Assembly: GCA_033675265.1 (NCBI GenBank)
Contig: JAUJYZ010000045.1
Span: 248,001-312,000 of the forward strand
From: Actinostola sp. cb2023
Lineage: Eukaryota; Cnidaria; Anthozoa; Actiniaria; Actinostolidae
Length of the DNA: 64,000 nt
Reading direction: 5' to 3'
Both the position numbers and the translations under genes were made by a program. The notes below the pieces were generated by a model that worked only from the letters and a program-made list of their open reading frames with translations, did not search any database and was not told the origin of the DNA. This document shows positions 1 through 11,690 of the stretch, piece after piece (position 1 is the first letter of the stretch; each line of letters starts with the position of its first letter).

Positions 1-1345
1 ATCTGTTAAGTGATTCCTGTAGTTTAACTACATCACTGACATCAGCAGTTAATGAAATGCTTGTATCATCCGCGTAAAGGTTCACATTTGTAGTGCTCAC
101 ATTCAGTGGTAGATCGTTTAAAAATAGTATGAACATGAGAGGACCCAGAATACTACCTTGCGGTACCCCATGCTTTACGAAGGCTAGGTCAGACTCTCGT
201 CCAGCTATAGTAACAAGTTGACGTCTGTCTGTCAGATAGGATTTGAACCATAATAATAATAATAATAACTTTATTTATATAGCGCTTTTACATGGACAAC
301 TTACAAAGCACTTTACAACTGATACAACTAAAATAAACGTAATCATAATCCAAAAATATATATACTTAAATCTTAAACCTAATCCTAAGTGTTAAAAATA
401 GAGTTAAAAATATCAAAAAATATATATGTATAAAATATACTGAAATATAATATAATAAAATATAGCAATATAAGAAATGCTGGACATAATTAGCACTGAG
501 CACTGAGCAATCAGTTAAGCCGTAGATCTTGAGCTTGTCCAACAATAGTTCATGATCAACCATGTCAAATGCTTTGCAGTAATCCACGAGTAATAAGCCA
601 CTTATTCGGTTCTTGTCAAGTTCAATTAGCAATTGATCTATAAACTGAATAAGGGCAGTCTCTGTGTTATGACGTTTACGGAAACCAGATTGTTGAGGAT
701 AGATCAAATCGTTTTCAGTCAAGTAGTTATACAGAGAGTCATGTACGTGTCTCTCTATTACTTTCGATAGTATTGGCAAAATTGAAATAGGTCGATAATT
801 TGAAACATCATCGGACATACCACCTTTAAAGAGAGGAGTGACTTTCGCGGTTTTCCAGCGTTGAGGAAAGACGCCAGTCTTGTAAGAGTGGTTGATGAGT
901 CGCACAACAGTGGAGGCAATTTCAGGAGCGGCAATCCGCAATAATCGTGCGCTGATTTTATCAATGCCTGTTGCCTTGTTAGGACTAATTTTCAGAAGAC
1001 TATCAATCACCTGGATCTTAGAAATGGAAGGGATGGCGAAGGAGGCCTCGGGATCCTTTCTTGATTTAACAAAATTGATCAGTTTGTCAAAGCAGCATGT
1101 ACGGTTGGGTAACGACGATCTTAGCCGTTCTGCTATGGTTGAGAAGTGTTCGTTAAACTTTGACGCCATTTGTTTTGGATCATCTATCATAAATGCACCA
1201 TCGCTTAAAGTTCTAAATTGTTTACTACTCTTTGATGAGCCAGTTAAAGATTTAATTGTCTTCCACATATTTCTAGAATTGTTCTTATTTTTATCAAAGG
1301 TTTTGCTGTAGTAGTCACTTTTTGTAGATCTTCATAAGCTGACAG
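1..1345 (-). pseudogene. LINE reverse transcriptase, interrupted
   Basis: The segment 1268-500 encodes the RT fingers and palm with NKATGIDKIS, NYRPISILPILSKVIER, QSGFRKRHNTETAL and the motif A region LLVDYCKAFDMVDH. After a short inserted repeat the frame resumes at 250 with WFKSYLTDRRQ, then GVPQGSILGPLMF and the catalytic NLYADDTSISL box, and leaves the window at base 1. All main RT motifs are therefore visible, but the insertion breaks the reading frame. The role would be target-primed reverse transcription of the LINE RNA. The 3' part lies outside the window. Confidence 0.88.
251..497. mobile_element. Short SINE-like insertion in the LINE RT
   Basis: The insert starts with an AAT microsatellite followed by CTTTATTTATATAGCGC and AAAGCACTTTACAACTG, a paired-hairpin signature of short non-autonomous repeats in many marine invertebrate genomes (general knowledge). 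It separates two halves of one RT domain: the codons for WFKSYL resume exactly at 250. A short repeat of ACTGAGC at 495-507 may be a target duplication or local slippage. The exact right boundary is uncertain. Confidence 0.6.
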
Positions 1346-1637
1346 ATTTGTTTCTTTCTTCCTTGTATTTGGACCAAGCATCTGGAGAATTAGACAACCT
1401 CGCGGTTTTTAAGCACGCATCTCTGTGACGAAGTTGATTTAAAATGGATTTGTTCATCCATGGAGCTTGATTTACCATCGCAACTCTTTTGTCCCGCATA
1501 GGACAATGAGAATCAATAGCACCAATTACTAGTGACTCCCAAGAGTTCCAAGATGTCATCGATCTCGTCAAAAAGGAACACAGTATCCCAGGGGGCCTGT
1601 CTTAGAGAGGATTTGAATTGTTCTGCATCAAAGTTTT

Positions 1638-2446
1638 TCATGTTCCTGTATCTAATGAAATGCGCTTTCTCGTCAGCACGTCTATACTGTCTATACTGTC
1701 TATACGACAGTATTTACGAACAGCAAACAATGGCAGATGATCAGATAGGCCAATACCAATTGTTCTTATGTCTTTTAAACGCTCTGGAATGTTCGCAAAA
1801 ATGTGATCTAGACAAGTTCCACTGATTGGTCTTGTGCATTCGCTAACCAGTTGATTAAAATTCATACTTTTTAGGCTTCTACATAGACGATGTTTATCAA
1901 ACTTTTGAAAATTTGATGATTTTGAAATCACCAAATAAAATTGTTTCCTTATTAATCAGATGAGCTTTCTCGATGTTTGCTTCTAGCTTTAAATCATCTT
2001 CTTTGGAATAAGAAGGTGGGCGATATAACCCTGATATAAGTAATGATCTTTTAGATTTGAAGGGAAAAGCTTCTAATCAGATAATCTCTAATTCCGCTGA
2101 TTCTAAGTCAGTTCTTCGTTTCACATTGAGTTCATCGTTTACAAACACCAGAACTCCACCACCATCCTTGTTAGATCTGTCACGATGGTGTATTGAGAAT
2201 CCAGGAACAGCATATAAGGAATCGGGAATGTGAGGCTTAAGAAAGGTTTCGTTTAGAAACATTAAATCGACTTGAGCCCTACCAGACTTTCCATAGAGAA
2301 ACAATTTTAATTGATCAAATTTCGATGAAGTCAAGTGGTTTATATTCCAATGTCCAATGCGTAAGCCTTTAGTGTCCAAGCCAAGGTCGAAATAGTCGTC
2401 GGAATTAAGGCTACCGTCGCTCGATGAGTCATCGAAGTGTCCGCCA
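1638..2446 (-). pseudogene. LINE endonuclease domain, broken
   Basis: Reading leftward from about 2446, the endonuclease begins near GLRIGHWNINHL, continues with VDLMFLNETFL (the catalytic glutamate), DGGGVLVFV, LLISGLYRPPS and LFGDF, and ends with GTCLDHIFANIPE and IGLSDHLPLFA (the terminal SDH). An in-frame TGA falls near 2077 and a frame change near 1935. A 10-bp unit is repeated three times around 1680-1705. The domain would nick target DNA to prime reverse transcription. The copy cannot make a full enzyme as it stands. Confidence 0.8.
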
Positions 2447-4299
2447 TTAATGGTTGTCGGCGAACATTGTGTCGTCTTCTACAGACTCTGATCCGTCTAC
2501 AGAACAGTATATCCCTCTGTACGATAGCTGTAATCTACGAACCTTGTCTGAACTGCCTACTTCGAGTACTGTTTTTACTCCAGTGGTAGAGTTTCCGTTA
2601 ATATCCGAGGCCGAGATACGAACGTCTACATTGCCTTTACCTTGCATCACATCTACTCCGAACTCTTCCATTACAAAGAGAACGGGCACAACAGAGGTTT
2701 CAGGATGTAAAGTGAAGATGAGCATCAATTATGCCTGCAAAACTGTGAATAAGATCCTCGATGTTAGATACGAAACACTGGGGAAGGCGTTATTCCACGG
2801 TCCTCTATCGCGTATAGCCACTGCTGTCATCAAGTGTGAACCAGTCCGTAAGGAGGTTGTAAAAAGATCCTTGGCATCGTAAAGAACGAAGTAGATGACC
2901 TGTGTTCAAGGCAGAAACCGTCAATGTTAAGAAAATCTGGCAAGGATGACCTGATGAAATTCGATCTGCAGTTGCTTTGCCAAGAGTGGATGAGTAAAGC
3001 TCCTCTATTTTACTCCTTTCTGCTTACTTGTGCTTCTTCCAAGAATACATCGAATACTACTCTGAATTGGTTTCCAAGCATTGCCGTTGCTGGTTCTGTT
3101 CTTCTTAAGCAAAGGAATAAAGCAATGAGTGCAACTGCTAATGTGTTGGGAATTCTTCTCAAGACCAAGTCAATAGAGGTATATAGTGTACTTGTCAATT
3201 AATTATTGTCATTTTCTCCAAATACATGTATGATAAAACGTAAAAAACATAGTTTTCACAAAATAATTTAAGAAATGATACCTTTTTATAGATACAAAAT
3301 TAACTTTCATCTTGCAATAAACCGGGGGGGGGGGGACTAGTAGGGGGTACATGCAATATGCTATATGCAGTATTCATAGTCTCATAAGAAAAGCTTTTAG
3401 CACGCTGGTACATCATATCGTATCAGTATGTCCATTCATACAAACAACCCAACCTGTGGTCGTAAGTGACGCGATGTTATTGTGTTGATGTTTTTTAGTA
3501 ATTTTACACTATTTGATTAATATTTGATTCTCTGTTCATTATTAGACCAACTTCGCAAGACTGGCCAAGTTAAAAGTGACTTGTGCAAACAAGACAGTAC
3601 TTGCAAAGTTAGACAGTCTTGGTGAGAACCATACGTTTGACCTAGAAAAAGTCCAAGGCAAAATCACTCATGAAAATACCCTTGTGAAGGAAAAAAGTGA
3701 AACCCTTGATGTCCTGAAATCAAATCATGCTTCACAAGCTGTCAGCTATTCTTCAAATTTTACTGACATTCTAAAGGCATACAGTGAATTGCAAGACATC
3801 AAGAAGTCATCCCATCCTGGATACATTATTGCATTTGACAATATTGGCATTCAGCTGCTAAGGAAGAGTATGACCCTTTCTGCCCAAAACAGAATCTTTC
3901 ACTGGGTGAACCACAAGATGGTTATTAATCGTGTCTCTGGCTGCATGCTACCAGCAAAAGGACTAAAAGCAGAATTGCTTGATATTCCAAATTTGAAGTT
4001 TTTTCCAAGTATTGAGGACCACCAACAGCAGAGGATCAACTATGCAACTCTTGTTGCCAGAATGCTGGTTCAGTACTTTGATGTTTATGAGCCCTTGCAG
4101 AGTGCATGTATACTGCTCACAAGTATACAAATGATATGTCGCAGAAGTCATCAAAGGTACATTTGCTAATATGTAATTAATAACTTTGATCTTAATTATC
4201 AATATAGCTACTATACAACAGGTGTGGGGGTCATCATGTACATGTAATTATGGGCATGCTGGTCAAGGCTAATTAATGTGAAAAAGCATCAAAATCATC

Positions 4300-4595
4300 T
4301 TACTGTGCTGCGCATCGTACCGTTGCCACTTAGATAAAGTTTTAGATAAGTTTTTGACATCTTTTTGACAACTTTGAATTGTACTTTTTACCGTTCACCA
4401 ATCAGCTTTTAGCGGCTTACTTTGATGTAGTGATAGGCACAGCTTCTAATTAGCGTGTTATTACGAACTCTGCCCATCGCCGTATCAAAGTAAGCCGCTA
4501 AAAGATGATTGGTGAACGGCAAACGTACAAATCAAAGTTGTCAAAAAGATGTCAAAATTATCTAAGTGGCAACGGTACGACGCGCAGCACAGTAA
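4300..4595. mobile_element. Palindromic MITE in a DUF6589 intron
   Basis: Two arms of about 115-130 bp face each other: the left begins TTACTGTGCTGCGCATCG and the right ends CGCGCAGCACAGTAA. The arms share the segments CCACTTAGATAA, CCGTTCACCAATCA and TAGCGGCTTACTTTGAT around a ~55-bp centre. No coding capacity. A non-autonomous DNA transposon, possibly with a TA or TTA target site, sitting between exons at 4156 and 4813. Confidence 0.8.
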
Positions 4596-4725
4596 TTCCT
4601 TACAAACCATTTACTGTAATATGTATTTTTACCTATTGCTAAAGTAAAGTAGTAGTAGTAAACCTGTATTTAAGCAGGGTTGTCCTTTCAGTGAGTATAA
4701 CAACTGTTATCAATAGGAAAAACCT

Positions 4726-4742
4726 AAATAATAATAATAATA

Positions 4743-4786
<44 letters not shown>
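4726..4786. repeat. AAT microsatellite
   Basis: An (AAT)n run of about 60 bp with one interruption, just upstream of the exon that starts at 4813. Other AAT/ATT runs occur at 251-270, 5880-5900, 6226-6246 and 33935-34074. Confidence 0.95.
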
Positions 4787-4787
<1 letters not shown>

Positions 4788-5169
4788 GGTTTTAACATTT
4801 TATTCCACTAAGTTCCACTTGGAGTTCTCTTCAAAAATGAAAACCTGAATGATGATATGCTGGATATCCTGAAGAAATTCCAGTCTTATCTCCCCAGAAG
4901 TAGTGATGGTGGCTATGATAGTCAACTATTTGCAGGTGACCAGTTAACCGTTGAAAGAGCCATTAATGTAATAGCATCGGTAGCTAATGGGCACTCACCA
5001 GAGGATCGATTAGAGGGGATTACCTTGCAACTTGGAGATTGGCATGCTGGTGTCAAGTTATTGTCTGTAAGTACTTTTTTATCCTTAGAGGAGAACTGAA
5101 GCCTAACTTTATCTTTAGATAAAAACAAAGAGAATGTTGTGTACATTCATTTTCTAAACGGATTTCAAA

Positions 5170-5540
5170 TTGTTTTTATTATTATGAGAAGAAACTTGAG
5201 TTTTAATTGAAAACAGACATGGTTACCACTGAAATGAGTGCGGCTCACTTCAGTAATCATTCCCCATGTCTGACGTCACCTATCCCAAGGGAAAGTGTAG
5301 GAAAGTGCAGTCACAATACCGAATTGAGTAATATATTATACATTTAAGTGCATTGTATTTTCTTGTACCCGGTGAGCGGATGTTACTATATATAGTGTCC
5401 TCGCATCTGTTCTTTAAACGTAAATTATGTTGATATCTAAGAAAGATAATTACAAAAATTAATATGCAAGCAAACATGTCTCACTTTCTTGAGAAAATAA
5501 ATTTTGTCTTCAGTTCCCTAGTATCAGTTCCCCTTTAAAC
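5170..5540 (+). mobile_element. Non-autonomous repeat, copy 1 (inverted copy at 11.7-12.1 kb)
   Basis: This stretch in the large DUF6589 intron is matched in inverse orientation at 11684-12070. Shared landmarks are AAACTTGAGTTT, TGAAGTGAGCCGCG/TGAGTGCGGCTCACTTCA, the TCACCTATCCCAAG/CTTGGGATAGGTGA block, TTTCTTGTACCCG, and the end AAATTTTGTCTTCAGTTCCCC. No ORF of substance. It is a dispersed short element with a recognisable right end. Confidence 0.72.
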
Positions 5541-5687
5541 AAAACTATTCTTTACAACTGGTTTTTCCCTGTACTATTTTAATGGTTGATTTATGAGCTT
5601 TCAAATTAATGAAGGGAATACATTTATTAGAACTTGAAATGAGAGTGTCTACATACTGTGATATAAACATGATACATGTATATATTA

Positions 5688-5873
5688 CATGTACACCTGT
5701 TTTCAAAAACGTTTGTCCATTTACAAAATACAAAATAGTAAATAGTAGAAAGGAATCAATTAGAGAAACAAAAGAAATGCTCTCAATCTGAACTCAGGCT
5801 CATTGTTTCTCTAATTAATTTCTTTCTACTATCTACTATTTTGTAAATGGACAACGTTTTTGAATACAGGTGT
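5688..5873. mobile_element. Short fold-back element
   Basis: Near-perfect inverted arms of about 75 bp (5688-5765 and 5800-5873) share CATTTACAAAATA, AATAGTAGAAAG and TTAGAGAAAC, separated by a ~30-bp spacer. No coding potential. It has the form of a MITE or fold-back transposon. Confidence 0.75.
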
Positions 5874-5954
5874 ATGTATATTATTATTATTATTATTATA
5901 TTCACAATTGCTTGATTTCATTAGACGTCACTTCGGTGTCGTGAGGAATTTTCA

Positions 5955-6085
5955 TCAGCTGAATTGCAACTTTTCAATAGAATACTCTCTGCTTGATAGC
6001 ACATGGAGGGCAGTGTTTGCCCGTCATTTGAAGCAAATAATGAGATTCAAGGAGTTTTAACAGCTGATTGAAACCAAGCAATTGA
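5955..6085 (+). repeat. Dispersed repeat, copy shared with 47.9-48.1 kb
   Basis: The block beginning CAGCTGAATTGCAACTTTTC and ending ACAGCTGATTGAAACC recurs at about 47948-48075 with roughly 80% identity by eye, in the same orientation. No protein signature was found in either copy. Confidence 0.65.
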
Positions 6086-6179
6086 GCATTTTATAATACT
6101 TTTGTAAAATGTTCATTCAGTTGATATTTTGTTGCAACCTGGTGTACATGTAGAGCTGTCCTTTGATATAGAAGTTATG

Positions 6180-6651
6180 GGTAGTGTATACAACCAATCA
6201 GCTGAGCTTACATTATATTGCATATAATAATAATAATAATATAATAATTGGTATATTACGCGCGATTTGATTGGTCGAGAGCCATGTGTTATTAGAGGAC
6301 AGACACACAGATGACGTCACTACAATATAACGCGCGCGCTCATTGGCTGAAACTTTGAATGACGTCATCACAAATCGCCATCGTGGAAATTTGCTGAAAC
6401 CCGAGTTGCTGTTTTAGCGATTTTGTGACTACAAAATTACTTTTTTGAGGTACTTTTTCAAACTACTCGACTTCGTCTCGTGGCGTACTTTTTTGTTCTC
6501 ATCACATTTTGACGTCATCTGTGCATCTATAAGAGTACAGACGCACGGGAAAATGGAATCTATTTGTTAAATAATATTGTATAACACACGGATGCAAATA
6601 AATCAATGTTCTCATTTTACAGCAGTTTAAATCTTCTTTTTTCAATTTTAG
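6180..6651. other. Repeat-rich end of DUF6589 intron with splice acceptor
   Basis: Contains an ACGCGCGATTTGATTGG segment, GACGTCA-containing stretches and an AAT run, typical of a short DNA-transposon relic, but no clear pair of ends. It finishes in a T-rich tract and AG at 6650-6651, the acceptor for the exon starting at 6652. No coding sequence seen. Confidence 0.5.
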
Positions 6652-7797
6652 CTGATATGTTTTAGTGGAAAGTCAGATGGAGACAACTGCACCCTCTTTT
6701 CTGATCGCACCCTCATCAATCGTCGAAATGTCACTGGAGATCCTCATTCTTCGTACAGACCCAACAGGGACTTTCTCCAGTTAGTACTGAAATCAAGGGT
6801 TATTGCTGCAGCTAAGAATGCTTTGGGTTTTGACAACAAATCAGGTATGCCCTCGAAGTATCCGCTACCCCCAAACTTGGAATCAGCAGCTAAATCTGAG
6901 AAACAGAAGTATTTGATGCACGTGTCAACTGCAATTGTTGATGAATTCATTTTTGAAAGTGGTCAAGTCAACCAGCTTGTCAACAGTGTCCTAACTGCAC
7001 AAGAGAGGGAGGACATAGTGAACCAACAGGAACTGACTGATGATGGAAGGTTCCCTTGCAGATTTGAAGGATGCCCGAGTTCCTTCAAATATAATGGCAA
7101 GAGTAGAAGGAATCATGAATTGACACACAATCCTCCCCCAGATATTCCTGACCAGCCAAATTCAATGCCCCCTTCCAAGCCCAAGTTATCCCTGAAGAAA
7201 GATGCAGTTGATGATGACGTATTTAACTATAACTGTGCACTTTTGGCAGATGGTTTTCTCTTCCTAGACTTCCTTGATGCAGTGGGCGAGGGAGATGGCA
7301 TGAGAATCATGCGTCAATACAAATATATAATGCTTTACTGCAAAGCAGATGGCTCCCATAGTACAAAATATGCTCTTGAATGCCTGTACCAATTTTTCCT
7401 AGTTTTCTCTTTGTTGTCACCCAGAGACAGTGAACGCTTCATTTGGAACCGATCCGTAAACAATGCTTGTAGAAAGGGTACAAATATTCCTTTGGACCTA
7501 GATGTTGAACACAGCAACAATTTTATCAAGCAAGCCATAAAAAATCTTGGTCCCAATGTTTCTGAGAATGCCTTCTCACGCATCAGTCATTCTGAAGCTG
7601 CAACAAAAACCATCATTGACAACGTAGATGATTCCATACTTAGAGTTGTACGATCGGGGAGACACACCCATGGCTCAGCTGAAAAAGATATCCAGGAACT
7701 TTTGAAGAGAGCCAAGACACAGACATATTTACCATACACGAAGGGCGTTCTTATAAGAATTACATTGGCTTCCAAAGAAACAGACTTGCAGACTTGA

Positions 7798-8870
7798 ATA
7801 TGTCAGAAATGTTTAAATGGATAAACAAGCACAAGAAAAACATTTCACTTGGTGTGCGAGCTAGATAAGAAGTGTGATTTTATTAATTAGTGTATGTACA
7901 AGCGTGCACTGGCTTCCGTGCTCGAGCGACAAAACATACTATTATGTTTATAAATACACTATCTGAGAAATTATTTCTGTAACACTTTAACGAGTTGTTT
8001 TGGTTTGTAACACGAAATCCTTACTTCAGGCCCACATTTTAAAAGGTTCATTAAGCCATGTCATTGTACTTTTTGTATTTTGGTTGTCTGCATTTTCTTC
8101 AAGTTCATAATTTCATGAATTTGAAAGTCGATTATCAAAATCCATCATTTTTAAAACTCTTTGATGCTCAATATTTTGGTTACTATGGAAACGGTAATTT
8201 TCACATGTAGCAGTATTTCAAATTATGCTGAAATATCACTGCTCTCGACCAATCAAATTATAGAAATTTATCAGATACCGTAGTTATATATATTTATAAC
8301 AATATAAATATACATGTCTTATATATTGACCATACAAAATACTTTGTATACTTATTTCTATTAGTTAATGTTATAAAATTGTCCATCCATGTACAATAAT
8401 AATAATCATTTAATTTATTATGTACACAACTAACAATACAACTACATGTATATACTGTATTTACAGTTATGTAGTAAAGACAGTATAGAGTGTTTACAAG
8501 GATCCATTTGGTTGAGATCTTTCTTGCCAACCATCATCATGTGTGGCCCTCAAAACATGTTGTCTGTGAAACACAGTTGGACGTCAATCGGCCAAAATTA
8601 GCCAAGCCTGCTGTTTAGATTGATGGTTGTCTGAAAACAGTATTTTTTGGGGTGGCCGTTCAAATAATAATGGATGTAATTTCACAAAAATATGATCATA
8701 ATAATAATAATAAATGAAATATCTTTCTGGATTTTTTTCTGTACTGCACAATAGTAAATAGTTACAAGAAAGGTTTGTGCATCATTGAACTACACATGAT
8801 ATAATTTGTGTTATTAAAGTGAAATATTTGTTTTCCAAATCATCTAAATGCATTGTTTCTTGTCACATGG
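7798..8870. other. Intergenic region between convergent DUF6589 and RecQ genes, with a MITE relic
   Basis: No gene. 7948-8287 resembles the MITE at 34230-34788: it starts near TACACTATCTGAGAAATT and ends near AATTTATCAGATACCG, with CAATCAAAT and GGAAACGGTAATTTTCACATG inside. 8395-8470 and 8695-8715 carry short AAT runs. The spacing of about 1 kb between the two stop codons is consistent with tail-to-tail transcription. Confidence 0.55.
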
Positions 8871-11156
8871 TCAGTCTAGATCAACTCTTTCCAGAGTTTC
8901 AAGTACAGTGGAAGGTAGCTGTCCATCACGTGAAGTATTTGGTTCTTCTTCAGTGACTGACTCTTGTAGTTCTGATATCGATAAATTCTCAATTGCCAAA
9001 TCAAATAAGTCACTATCCTCAACAACAGCCTCCCAGTCTTCAAGGAACATATCGTCCATTTCAAAGTCATTCATTATTTCACTGCAATCTTGTATATCAG
9101 TGTCTTGAAACTCTTCGTTCAGTATAGAAAGTATTTCGCGAGCATGTGCCATGTCCCAAATCTCAATAACACTGGATATATCACTTAAACAAAATAAATG
9201 TTCTAAGTTATCCAGGACTTGATGTATTTGGACTTCAGAGAACCCCAAAAGAAATGGAATTCCAGTTAGAGTTTTTAAGTCAGTATTGTCAGATGTGCTT
9301 ATCAGTCTCCTTACCAAACTCTTGTGATATGTGATTAGCTTGTTTTTCACAAGTTCTCTCTGTTGGGGAGTTATTTCTCTTGACCTTAGTTGAATTCTCT
9401 CATCTTCTGATGATTTTGATGCTGGATAGGACAGTGTTTTACAGTCTGATGATCCACATTGGCATTTTAAGGCACAATTGTCACAACACAAGTGAAGCTC
9501 TTTGGAAAAAGTATAATTGTCTTCAAAATGTTTCAGTATGGTTTTCCTTCGACACTGATCAGTCTTGATGTAGGACTTGATGTCACCTTCAACATGGTTC
9601 GTCATTATTCCATTGTACAAAACAAATGCTATAGACTGGGAGCCATCTCTCCCAGCCCGTCCTGTTTCCTGGGTATAGTTCTCTACATTCTTAGAAGGTC
9701 CAAAATGGATTACCCTTGTGACTGCCTTACAATTGACACCCATGCCAAAAGCTATAGTAGCAATTAACACTCGAAGGGTGCCTTGTTCTTCAGAGAATGA
9801 CTGAAGTATGTGTTCCTTATTAGACAATGGAGTACACGAATGCAGCATTTCAATCAAAACGTTTTTGGGATCTGCATCGCCTATGTACATATCATTTGCC
9901 AGCATACCTTTGAAAGTTGCGTATAGCAATGCCCACTGTTTTATTGTCTGGCAGTAGACAATTGTTCTCTCACAGTCTTTCTTCTTAGATCTCAACTCCT
10001 CGACAAGCCATCCAAAATAGTGCTCCAGATCTGCATCCCTAGGCATGTACTCAACTACATAGGACACATTTTCCTTGTGTGGACTTTCAAAGATAGGGGT
10101 TGTCCATCATCAGAACATCAAATATTGCATCTCTTGTTGCTTTTGTAGCTGTAGCCGTAAGAGCCATCATGTTCACTGAAGGTGCTAGAGTCCTAAACTC
10201 ATGAAGACGGGAGTAACAGTCCCTAAATGCTACCAGGTTGTTGGTTGTTGACATACCCCTAAACAAAATAATTAATTCAAAAATGAGAATTATTTTCATA
10301 ATTTTATAGCTCCAATTATTACAATGATTATTCACAAATGGGAAAGTAGAATTGAAAACAACAAATGAATGACAACTGCATGTAGCCAAAGCAAAATATC
10401 GAGATTCAAGTATAAGGCTTACATATATTTTCAAGACTTTTCTCAGAAATGATCAAGCTAGTAATTGTGTCTTAATTAAGTGTCCTTTAGTGTAGCACTT
10501 GTGGTACGGTAGAAGTCTGGACATATTAATAAAGTTTATGTATGTAAGCTTATGTATGTATGCAAGCAAGATCATCCAACCGGACCGAAGGCTGATATTT
10601 CAGCCTGAAATTGTTACGAATTTTGTCGCCTAGCCTAGAAATTTTAAATTGTATTATTTGTGACGCTTACCACTGTTTGATTACATGTGCTTCATCAATT
10701 ACCACGGCACAGAGTTTCGACGAGTACGTTGGATTGCTTAGCATAGTTTTCCAGCGTTCGTTAAGAATCCATGCCTCTGGAGTTCCATAAACAACTTGGA
10801 AAGCCCTTCTTTCCACTTCTCCATAGTCCTCACTGCACTCGATATAACTAATGCTGATGGCTTTTACACCAACACTTCGAAGATACGAGACCTGATCAGC
10901 AATAAGGTTGAGCAACGGTGACACAACAACAACTATGTGTCCATGTTGGTTCTCCAAGAAATCAAAAATAAAAGGTATAGCTTGAAATACAAGCGATTTT
11001 CCAAAGCCTGTTGGAAGATTTACAAATACATCTCTCATCTTCGATAAAAGTCCGTATGGCTGTCTTCTGGTGTAGATTGAACTCCTTAATCTTGAATTTG
11101 CTAGCTACTGAAACGAACGCTTCTTCGTAAGCCGCCATTTTGTTGTCATGCTTCAA
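8871..11156 (-). pseudogene. RecQ-family DNA helicase, two introns or breaks, frameshifted
   Basis: Reading leftward: NLHQKTAIRTFIEDE, Walker A LPTGFGKSLVFQ, motif Ia VVVVSPLLNLIADQ, motif II VVIDEAHVIKQW, a GT-AG intron (donor near 10671, acceptor near 10259), motif III ALTATATKATRD, then VVEYMPRD, motif V region RVLIATIAFGMGVNC, motif VI ENYTQETGRAGRDG and a zinc-binding CCDNCALKCQC. The C-terminal tail is acidic. It would unwind DNA 3' to 5' using ATP (family knowledge). Frame changes lie near 11035, between the N-terminal block and Walker A, and near 10098. The helicase core is otherwise complete, about 560 codons. Start at the ATG at 11156 (MKHDNKMAAYEEAF) is plausible. It converges on the DUF6589 gene and probably belongs to the same element. 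Confidence 0.82.
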
Positions 11157-11409
11157 AGCTAACAGCGCGAAGTAGTTTTCGATTTTGCAACTAGAGCCGT
11201 GATTGGCTTAGCCTCGGGAATGGAATGTTTGACTCATGTAAGCAGCCGTTTGTGTTGCGAGCGCGTTGCGTGACGGAACTAAGAACGGATGCGAGGGAGA
11301 CTAATATTTATATTGATGGTCCAGATACTCCGTTAATTCTAAGAAGCAGTGAAAGTGAATATGCGTGAAAATATATACATAAACTGGTTGAACCCAAGGG
11401 ACCCGATTC

Positions 11410-11690
11410 TTTTTTACAACAGTCTTCTAACAACGTCTGATTGTAACACTTTACCAGATTACCAAGTTCAGATATGAAGATGTCATCGCGTAGAGTCTCA
11501 ATGTCAATAGACTTTATCTTTCTGAACGAGATCGTCTCCTTGGCAGCTCGAGGCTTGGTGCAATTTATTTGACAGAGAACCGCTGCATGATCAGACAAAA
11601 AGCAGTCAATCAGAGGTCTTCTCACAACTGGACTGTTGAAGTTTCTTGTTATAATCAGATCCAGGATTATATAATATGTTCAAAGGGGAA
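11410..11690 (-). pseudogene. LINE endonuclease C-terminal fragment
   Basis: Encodes RRPLIDCFLSDHAAVLCQIN followed by RAAKETISFRKIKSIDIETL, the end of a LINE endonuclease and the start of the linker. It stops matching after about YNQTLLEDCC. It is a short fragment of a different LINE copy from the one at 1-2446, with no RT left. Confidence 0.7.

Larger units (their letters stand above)
1..2446 (-). mobile_element. CR1/L2-type LINE, decayed, runs off the left edge
   Basis: A non-LTR retrotransposon read on the minus strand: apurinic-type endonuclease first (about 2446-1640), then a linker, then reverse transcriptase (about 1345-1) ending at the window edge. The order endonuclease-RT and the RT motifs place it in the Jockey/CR1/L2 group (family knowledge); the exact clade is not certain. 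The frame is broken several times, including an in-frame TGA near 2077 where a tryptophan codon would fit, and it is interrupted by a short insertion at 251-497. It is a dead copy. It abuts the DUF6589 gene at about 2.45 kb. Confidence 0.85.
2454..7797 (+). pseudogene. C2H2 zinc finger / DUF6589 protein, multi-exon, frameshifted
   Basis: Exons joined by homology and GT-AG sites: about 2454-3178, 3546-4156, 4813-5066 and 6652-7797. The 5066/6652 and 3178/3546 junctions keep phase 0. Landmarks: RYETLGKALFHGPLSR, then VAGSVLLKQRN, YIIAFDNIG, IFHWVNHKMVINRVSG, LQLGDWHAGVKLL, a C2H2 finger (CRFEGC...NHELTH, C-X4-C-X13-H-X3-H) and a C-terminal block with LDLDVEHSNNFIKQA. This matches the DUF6589 family as I know it from fungi and cnidarians, whose function is unknown. 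Breaks: an extra base in an A-run near 2865, a base loss near 4115, and a phase clash at the 4156/4813 junction. A TAA lies just upstream of 2454, so the true start is unknown. It converges on the RecQ gene at 8.9-11.2 kb; introns hold several short repeats. Confidence 0.72.

Noticed and set aside
2447..2728. Minus-strand 93-codon frame upstream of the LINE endonuclease
   Set aside because: It overlaps the plus-strand DUF6589 5' region and does not join the LINE frame; more likely a shadow.
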